This document shows, in pieces, positions 57,202 through 64,000 of a stretch of 64,000 nt of DNA. The DNA lies in contig OZ004596.1 in assembly GCA_963924555.1 (NCBI GenBank), forward strand, positions 1,178,001 through 1,242,000, given 5' to 3'. The DNA comes from Crambe crambe. Lineage: Eukaryota > Porifera > Demospongiae > Poecilosclerida > Crambeidae. Every line of letters starts with the position of its first letter. Within the stretch, counting starts at the first letter, position 1. A program made the position numbers and the translations under genes. Below the pieces are notes generated by a model, which searched no databases, was not told the origin of the DNA, and saw nothing but the letters and a program-made list of their open reading frames with translations.

Positions 57202-58088
57202 TTAGTTGCATGTGGTTTTCACAGTGCATCTCTTTGGACGTATCTTCATTTGGACTTTAGTGTAAGGGACAAAGGTTGATCCATCGAACCAGACGAGCCT
57301 ACTAGCACTATTTCCTGGTTCACTGATCATATATGGTCCATTAAGATTTGTATAATAGCAATTATTATGCCACCATCCTCCTCCATGCACTGCAGCACAG
57401 TTACGATTCCACCTATCATTATCACGATCTCGAGTACTGAAAGGTCTTCCATTTTGTTCAGCCATTGAATCATGTGTACCTCCCACTCCTTTGGCCTGTC
57501 CAATGGTCAGTTGGTACTTAGTTTCAGCCCCTCCTACTCTGAAGAGTTGGTAGGTCCAGACTTGAGTTGGTACTGACCCATTCCCAAGTTCAATGCGTAG
57601 TTCCACATCATCTCGTGTGGTGAGGCAGTGGATCTTTTCCAGTCCATACCAAAATTCTCCCTCCAGATCTCCAAAGCCGTACACATAGTCAGTCCAATTG
57701 CGATTGAAGTCGACAGAGCCATTGATCCTGCGCTGGATGACCAACCACTTTCCTCTATCTGTCTCCATGTCACAGCGAGCATGCACTTTACTGGAACCAA
57801 AACTCTCAGAAGAACCACACACACCAGCCATTTCATAGCTACCGGTAGAAGCCAATGGCATCACCTTCTTGATCTAAACATGACAAAGATTATTTACTTG
57901 CCGAGAAGGACACAAGTCGTGTAATGCACACTCACCTGACAGCAGTCATGGTAACCTGCTGCATCACAGCTTTCACTGGAAGATATCAAATCCTTCAACA
58001 ATTGTTGGTGGTGCTTTCCACAGTCGGAGGAAATGACTTCCACATGAGCAAGGAGAAAGGTTACAATGATAATGCTGAGGATACCCAT
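57202..58088 (-). CDS. Secreted fibrinogen-related protein 1
   Basis: Two exons (58088-57936 and 57873-57202; 62-bp intron) encode 274 residues. The signal peptide is MGILSIIIVTFLLAHVEVIS. A short Cys-containing linker (DCGKHHQQLLKDL, DAAGYHDCCQ) leads to a fibrinogen C-terminal domain: ARCDMETDRGKWLVIQRRIN, WTDYVYGFGDLEGEFWYGLE, then the calcium-site pattern RDRDNDRWNRNC, GGGWWHNNCYYTNLNGPYMI and VQMKIRPKRC. There is no coiled coil or collagen, so any oligomer would depend on the linker cysteines. Such proteins bind carbohydrate or acetyl groups and act in recognition or adhesion; the ligand here is unknown. It shares a near-identical first half with copies 2 and 3. Confidence 0.92.
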
Positions 58089-58171
58089 GGCAATGTCGCA
58101 GTATTATGATGACAATGATGCCTCAGTGATGATTAAGGATATTTCGTTCTAAGAAAAGGTTTTGACTCTGT

Positions 58172-58180
58172 CCTTTTATA
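58172..58180 (-). promoter_or_regulatory. TATA box of fibrinogen-related gene 1
   Basis: TATAAAAGG on the minus strand, about 90 bp before the ATG, inside a block conserved upstream of all intact copies (GGACAGAGTCAAAAC follows). Confidence 0.7.
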
Positions 58181-58675
58181 GCTAGCTGCTCCCTTCTTGG
58201 TATCCCAGGTCGACCATATCCACTGGATTTTGTTTATCCATCAAGGTGATTGAGCTTAGAAGCAGACCTTGGTGATGCCCATAGAACATTCAGAGCTAAA
58301 GATTGTTATTTAATAATTTGCAGCTTCATAGTAAGTCTTCAGAATGCATGGAACTGTTTGCTTAGATGTTTTTCAGCTTCAATAATGCCATAATTGGTCA
58401 TAGTTTATGACACTTGAGAATGTCATCTCAATCACATGAAAGAGGAAGAATCTAGATGCTGTGAATTCACAGAGACATTCCTCTATTGTTTGCATAACTA
58501 TATAGATAACCCCAAGAGAAGAGAATGTCCCTCTAATCAAGATAATAGAGAAATTTCAATAGTCGTTAATTTTAGTTCTACTACTAGGGCAATGTTCAAT
58601 ATTCAGTTGGCAGCGAGCGAGCAAGCAAGTATTCTTTAGTGCTACAACTCTTTAGAAGATTTTGCTGTTTAGTTT

Positions 58676-59145
58676 AGACAGTGAGCAAGTGAGCATGATA
58701 GGCTCCAGTGCTTGATATTGCGTCAGAGACAAGAGTCATGTAAGTGGTGGTTCCAACCAGAAAGCTCCACCGCATCAAAAGCTGTAAATACTTACCACAA
58801 GCACTTAGATAAGCCAAGCGCCTACAATTCACTTTGACTTGATACATTATTAATTTTGACAGCCAGCGAGCAAGCAAGTTAGTGCTACAACTCTTTAGAA
58901 GATTTTGCTGTTGAGTTTATATGTAACAAAGTACTTAAATAAGCCTATAGCCTCTACAACTACTATAGCAATGTGCAGCATTTGAGCAAGTGAGCAGCTG
59001 ATAGGCTCCAGTGCTTCATTGCTGTCAGAGACAAGAGTCATGTAAGTTGTGGTTCCAACCGGGTAGCTCCATACATAGAAAGCTGTAAATACTTACCACA
59101 AGCACTTAGATATAAACAAGCGCCTACAATCCACTTAGATAAGCC
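58676..59145. repeat. Tandem duplication in the spacer between fibrinogen genes 1 and 2
   Basis: GAGCAAGTGAGCA..., GATAGGCTCCAGTGCTT, CAGAGACAAGAGTCATGTAA and AAGCTGTAAATACTTACCAC occur at about 58676-58840 and again at about 58982-59140. Confidence 0.8.
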
Positions 59146-59468
59146 TAGCGCCTCTATGACAAAAGGCTGTAGAAAACCATCTAGCTAGCTTGATTACAAT
59201 TGGAGCATGCGCATTGTGCACGCGCAGAGCGCTACTATTGCACGACACGTACCGTACGTATGCCTGGGGCATTTTGGAGTGTAGACATAGTATATCTACA
59301 ATTTCAATGAGTCATGACCTGAGAGTCAGCTCGCTCGCTGCAATAAAGTCTAGAAAACATGACCTTTGTGAGGAGTTATAGTTAGTAAGGTGCACACAGT
59401 CATAAAAATAGAACATAAAGAGAGTTTTCTAATAGAGAGAGTCTATATGGACAGTCCTGGCATATTTC

Positions 59469-60361
59469 TTAGTTGCAAGTGGTTTTCACAGTGCATCTCT
59501 TTGGACGTATCTTCATTTGAACTTTAGTGTAATGGCGGTAGATTGATCCATCGTACCAGACAAGCCTGCTATTAACATCTCCTGATAATTGCATTATATA
59601 TGGTCCATTAAGATTTGTACCACTAACATAACAGCTATGAAACCACCATCCTCCTCCATGCACTGCAGCACAATTACGACTCCATGTATCATTGTCACGA
59701 TCTCGAGTGCTGAAAGGTCTTCCATTATGTAAAGCCATTGCATCATGTGTACCTCCCACTCCTTTGGCCTGTCCAATGGTCAGTTGGTACTTAGTTTCAG
59801 CCCCTCCCACTCTGAAGAGCTGATAGGTCCAGACTTGAGTAGGTACTGACCCATTCCCAAGTTCAATGCGTAGTTCCACGTCATCTCGTGTGGTTAGGCA
59901 GTGGATCTTTTCCAGTCCATACCAAAATTCTCCCTCCAGATCTCCAAAGCCGTACACATAGTCAGTCCAATTGCGATTGAAGTCGACAGAGCCATTGATC
60001 CTACGCTGGATGACCAACCACTTTCCTCCGTCTGTCTCCATGTCACAGCGAGCATGCACTTTACTGGAACCAAAACTCTCAGAAGAACCACACACACCAG
60101 CCATTTCATAGCTACCGGTAGAAGCCAATGGCATCACCTTCTTGATCTAAACATGACAAAGATTATTTACTTGCCGAGAAGGACACAAGTCGTGTAATGC
60201 ACACTCACCTGACAGCAGTCATGGTAACCTGCTGCATCACAGCTTTCACTGGAAGATATCAAATCCTTCAACAATTGTTGGTGGTGCTTTCCACAGTCAG
60301 AGGAAATGACTTCCACATGAGCAAGGAGAAAGGTTGCAATGATAATGCTGAGGACACCCAT
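59469..60361 (-). CDS. Secreted fibrinogen-related protein 2
   Basis: Two exons (60361-60209 and 60146-59469) encode 276 residues. The signal peptide is MGVLSIIIATFLLAHVEVIS. The first about 130 residues of the fibrinogen-domain exon differ from copy 1 at only one position (DMETDGG versus DMETDRG). The second half is markedly different: DAMALHNGRPFSTRDRDNDT, GGGWWFHSCYVSGTNLNGPY, IMQLSGDVNSRLVWYDGSIY, RHYTKVQMKIRP. The calcium-site DRDND and the cysteines are kept, with one or two residues inserted at CYVSG. Probably secreted, with a different binding surface from copies 1 and 3. Confidence 0.92.
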
Positions 60362-60407
60362 GGCAATCTTCTTTTTTTTTTTGTTCTGGGAAATGCTTTG
60401 ACTCTGT

Positions 60408-60416
60408 CCTTTTATA
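60408..60416 (-). promoter_or_regulatory. TATA box of fibrinogen-related gene 2
   Basis: TATAAAAGG on the minus strand, about 50 bp before the ATG, in the same conserved context as gene 1. Confidence 0.7.
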
Positions 60417-60884
60417 GCTAGCTGCTCCCCTCTTCGTATACCAGGTCCATGTCCACATGAAATATATGTTTATCCATCAAGGTGATCTTAGAAGCACACC
60501 TTGTGATGCCCATAAAACACTTACTGCTAAAGATTTTTATTTAATTGCAGTTTTTTCATAGTAAGTCTTCAGAATGCATGGAACTATTTGCTTAGATGTT
60601 GTCCTTCAGCTTCTGCATAAGCAGAGGATTGCTTCAATTGATGAATCCCAAGCATTTACCCATTTTTGATCATAGTTTATGGCACTTGAAAATGTCATCT
60701 CAAGTAGATCTTCATGAAAACAAGGAGGAAACATCACATGAAAGAAGAAGAATCTCAATTCTGTGAATTCACAAAGACATTCCTCTATTGTTTGCATAAC
60801 TTTAGATATAACCCCAAGAGAAGAGAATGCCCCTAATATTCGTTTCTACTATAAAGTCTAACCTTTGTGAAGAGCTATAGCTCG

Positions 60885-61485
60885 TAGGGTATCTTCATTT
60901 GAACTTCAGTGTAATGGACCCAGTCAGATCCATCATACCAGACAAGCCTACTAGCACTATGGGTCCATTAAGATAGTACCAGTTTGATAACACTTGAAAT
61001 ACCACCATGCTCCTCCATACGTTGCAGTACAGTTATGATTCCATGCAACATCATCACTGAAAGGTCTTCCATTGTGATAGGCCATTGAATCATGTGTACC
61101 TCCTACTCCTTTTGGCCTGTCCAATGGTCAGTTGATACTTAGTTTCAGCCCCTCCTACTCTGAAGAGCTGGTAGGTCCAGGCTTCAGTAGGTACTGAAGT
61201 TCAATATGTAGTTCCACGTCATCTTGTGTGGTGAAGCAGTGGATCTTTTCCAGTCCATACCAAAATTCTCCCCTAAGATCTCCAAAACCATACACATAGT
61301 CAGTCCAATGTTGAGCATTTGATCCTATGCTGAATGACCAACACTTTCCTTTGTTTAATACAGTAAAGTGCATGCTTGTTTTGACATGGAGACAAATCCT
61401 GCAGTAATTTTTGGTGGTGCTTTCCACAGTCAGACTTCCACATCAGCAAGGAAAACAGTAGCAATGATAAGTAGATAGTTCCCAT
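60885..61485 (-). pseudogene. Fibrinogen-related pseudogene, decayed
   Basis: Recognisable pieces in several frames: a shortened signal exon (MGTIYLSLLLFSLL), HWTDYVYGFGDLRGEFWYGL, IHCFTTQDDVELHIEL, and the 3' part near 60900-61100 (VWYDGSDWVHYTEVQMKI-like on minus). Deletions remove the VCGSSESFGSS block, part of the signal-to-domain linker and the final Cys-rich tail; frameshifts break the domain. It is a dead copy between genes 2 and 3. Confidence 0.85.
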
Positions 61486-61998
61486 GGTGATGTAATTTTA
61501 TAGCTGCTCCGTTCCAGTGTATACTAGTGTGACTATGATGCTGGATCACATTGGCATGTAATGGTGCCAGTCATTGAGGACATTAGCAATCTCATTTGAT
61601 TACCTTTTAAGTTTTAATTGAGTAAATCAGGTCAGTTTATGCAGATCAATATCCAGTATCAGGCAAGTTTCACCATTCTCTTAGTAGAAACTGTATTTCT
61701 AGTTCCATGATTGCATCTCCCAATAAAAATACTATATAATGTTTATATTATTTGGAACTTATCTGAATTTCAAGGACCAGCAGGTAACCATAATGTGCTG
61801 GTTCTGATAGGAGTTGTACTAAGATAAACCATAAGTAACCAGTTATTCAGCACTTCTGAATCAACACAGTGGGATAGGAAGATGACTATGTCAGGAACCA
61901 TCTCATATTCCTGCACACATCCATTACAGCATCAAATCTCTGCTCTGTTGAGCGCTCACTCTTTGACAATGTCCCTCTATATAGTGTCATTAGTTAGC

Positions 61999-62024
61999 CT
62001 CGTTCCCTCGTGCCTGGGAACGAG
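61999..62024. repeat. Short perfect hairpin
   Basis: CTCGTTCCC (61999-62007) and GGGAACGAG (62016-62024) flank an 8-base loop. Probably a fragment of a dispersed foldback repeat. Confidence 0.5.
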
Positions 62025-62155
62025 TCATTAGTTTGACAATTTCAAATGATTTATATATTGGTAGATACTATTTATGCTACACACAATCACAAAAATATTG
62101 AAGCACATAAATGGTAACTACGTAGACTTCTGAGACTTCTGTTCGTATTGTTATG

Positions 62156-63036
62156 TTAGTTGCATGTGGTTTTCACGGTGCATCTCTTTGGACGTATCTT
62201 CATTTGGACTTTAGTGTAAGGGACATAAGTTGATCCATCGTACCAGACGAGCCTACTAGCACTATTTCCTGGTTCACTGATCATATATGGTCCATTAAGA
62301 TTTGTATAATAGCAACGATTATGCCACCATGCTCCTCCATGCACTGCAGCACAGTTACGATTCCACCTATCATTATCACGATCTGGAGTGGTGAAAGATC
62401 TTCCATTTTGTTCAGCCATTGAATCATGTGTACCTCCCACTCCTTTGGCCTGTCCAATGGTCAGTTGGTACTTAGTTTCAGCCCCTCCCACTCTGAAGAG
62501 CTGATAGGTCCAGACTTGAGTAGGTACTGACCCATTCCCAAGTTCAATGCGTAGTTCCACGTCATCTCGTGTGGTGAGGCAGTGGATCTTTTCCAGTCCA
62601 TACCAAAATTCTCCCTCCAGATCTCCAAAGCCGTACACATAGTCAGTCCAATTGCGATTGAAGTCAACAGAGCCATTGATCCTACGCTGGATGACCAACC
62701 ACTTTCCTCCATCTGTCTCCATATCACAGCGAGCATGCACTTTACTGGAACCAAAACTCTCAGAAGAACCACACACACCAGCCATTTCATAGCTACCAGT
62801 AGCAGCCAAAGGCATCAACTTCTTAATCTGAACATAAAAAGACATTATAAACCTGATTCTTGCTGAAAAGGACACACACTCACCTGACAGCAGTCATGGT
62901 AACCTGCTGCATCACAGCTTTGACTTGAAGATATCAAATCCTTCAACAATTGTTGGTAGTGCCTTCCACAGTCAGAGGAAATGACTTCCACATGAGCAAG
63001 GAGAAAGGTTGCAATGATAATATTTAGGACACCCAT
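62156..63036 (-). CDS. Secreted fibrinogen-related protein 3
   Basis: Two exons (63036-62884 and 62827-62156; 56-bp intron) encode 274 residues. The signal peptide is MGVLNIIIATFLLAHVEVIS, followed by the DCGRHYQQLLKDL linker. The fibrinogen domain matches copy 1 almost throughout, including DSMAEQNGRSFTTPDRDNDR, GGAWWHNRCYYTNLNGPYMI and SEPGNSASRLVWYDGSTYVP. The few differences from copy 1 (SFTTP, GGAWW, HNR) again cluster in the second half. The TATA element is TATTAAAGG instead of TATAAAAGG. Presumably secreted and expressed like copy 1. Confidence 0.92.
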
Positions 63037-63111
63037 GGCAATGTCGCAGGATTATGATGACAATGATGGCTCAGTGATGGTTCTTTTCTGTTCTAGGGGT
63101 TTTGACTCTGT

Positions 63112-63120
63112 CCTTTAATA
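63112..63120 (-). promoter_or_regulatory. Variant TATA box of fibrinogen-related gene 3
   Basis: TATTAAAGG on the minus strand, about 80 bp before the ATG, with one change from the element of copies 1 and 2. Confidence 0.6.
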
Positions 63121-63639
63121 GCTAGCTGCTCCCTCTTGGTATCCCAGGTCGACCATATCCACTGGATTTTATTTATCCATCAAGGTGATTGAAGCAGACC
63201 TAGGTGATGCCCATCGAACACTTAGAGCTAAAGATTGTTATTTAAGAATTTCATAGTAAGTCTTCAGAATGCATGGAACTATTTGCTTAGATGTTGTTGT
63301 CCTTCAGCTTCAATTGATGAATCCTGCCATTTTGGTCATAGTTTATGACACTTGAGAATGTCATCTCAAGTAGATCTTCATGAAAATAAGGAGGAAACAT
63401 CACATGAAAGAGGAAGAATCTTGATGCTGTGAATTCACAGAGACATTCCTCTATAGATAACCCCAAGAGAAGGGAATGTCCCTCTAATCAAGATAATAGA
63501 GAAAGTCATTTAGTTCTACTATAAAGTCTAGAAAACATGACCTTTGTGAGGAGTTATAGCTAGTAAAGTACACACAGTCATAAAAATATAAATAAGAGAA
63601 CATAAAGAGAGTCTAGTTTATTAACTATGGACAGTCCTC

Positions 63640-63870
63640 TTAGTTGCATATGGTTTTCACAGCGCATCTCTTTGGGCGTATCTTCATGTGAACTTTAGTG
63701 TACCATCATACCAGGTCAGCCTACTAGCAGCATCTCCTGGTATTTGAATTGTAAGATTAGTACCAGACAACACTTGAAATACCACCACACTATGACGATC
63801 GCAAGTGCTAAAAAATCTTCCATATGACGGGCTATTGAATCATGTGTCCTTTGGCCTGTCCAATGTTGAT
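63640..63870 (-). pseudogene. Fibrinogen-related pseudogene fragment
   Basis: The 3' end of the domain is recognisable (tail bases corresponding to MKIRPKRCAVKTICN) but the body is collapsed by deletions: only about 230 bp separate the tail from bases like those for IGQAKG and DSIA. No signal exon is seen before the next copy starts. Confidence 0.8.
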
Positions 63871-63872
63871 CT

Positions 63873-64000
63873 CTTAGTTGCATGTGGTCTTCACAGTGCA
63901 TCTCTTTGGACGTATCTTCATTTGAACTTTACTGTAATTGACCCTTTTTGATCCATCATGCCAGACGAGCCTATTAGCACTTGTACCAACCATGGGGTTC
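63873..64000 (-). pseudogene. Start of a further fibrinogen-related copy, cut by the window end
   Basis: GTTGCATGTGGTCTTCACAG and the following bases repeat the 3' end of the fibrinogen exon (reading toward MKIRPKRCTVKTTCN). Sequence runs off the window, so intact or dead status cannot be judged; a deletion around the SRLVWHDGS part hints at decay. Confidence 0.6.

Noticed and set aside
60885..61485. A fourth intact fibrinogen-related gene
   Set aside because: Frameshifts, internal deletions and loss of the conserved Cys segment show a pseudogene.

Overview
The window is nuclear DNA from an early-branching animal, most likely a sponge. It is gene-dense, AT-rich and intron-rich, with many introns of about 50-150 bp and genes often only 70-400 bp apart. 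It encodes animal-type proteins (PARP6/8, MEX3, MBD2/3, an IA-2-like receptor phosphatase, COG1, SNAPC3, AFG2/SPATA5, DHX34, GLMP, endosulfine) beside lineage-specific expansions (GT92, DRAM/TMEM150-like, fibrinogen-related). The sponge assignment is an inference from gene content and intron style; no rRNA or mitochondrial marker is present.

Layout. 0.7-2.1 kb (-): seven-bladed WD40 protein, head-to-head with a PARP6/PARP8 orthologue (2.2-7.7 kb, +). 7.8-9.9 kb (+): two single-exon metabolic-type genes, a D-2-hydroxyacid dehydrogenase and a DUF1152 protein. 10.4-13 kb: endosulfine/ARPP19 (-), head-to-head with the lysosomal membrane protein GLMP (+). 13-19.8 kb: an interleaved cluster of three DRAM/TMEM150-like membrane proteins (+) and two GT92 glycosyltransferases plus a relic (-). 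20-24.2 kb (-): IA-2/phogrin-like phosphatase. 24.8-26.5 kb (-): MEX3. 26.7-35.1 kb (-): COG1, head-to-head with SNAPC3 (35.3-36.8 kb, +). 37-37.7 kb (-): small BRCT-like protein, head-to-head with MBD2/3 (38.1-40 kb, +). 40.8-48.4 kb (-): a large PUB / tyrosine-kinase-like / RA / PH / PH / docking / WW / WW protein. 48.6-53.1 kb (-): AFG2/SPATA5, head-to-head with DHX34 (53.2-56.6 kb, +), whose C-terminal part is not found. 57.2-64 kb (-): an array of secreted fibrinogen-domain proteins and their pseudogenes, running off the window end.

Most of the content is ordinary housekeeping. The standout is the 40.8-48.4 kb gene. It fuses a p97-binding-type PUB domain, a tyrosine-kinase fold with altered HRD and DFG motifs, a Grb7/RIAM-like RA-PH unit, a second PH/PTB-like domain, a long docking region with YxxM and PxxP motifs, and two WW domains. 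It also carries a textbook U12-type AT-AC intron right after the catalytic-loop Asn codon. Other notable signals are a U12-type GT-AG intron conserved in all three TMEM150 paralogues, fibrinogen paralogues whose differences cluster in the binding half of the domain, an IA-2-like phosphatase that has lost the WPD aspartate, and a recurrent TGCGCATGC promoter palindrome.

Gene models were built by reading splice sites by eye. Exon edges quoted as exact were checked for reading phase; the rest are approximate.
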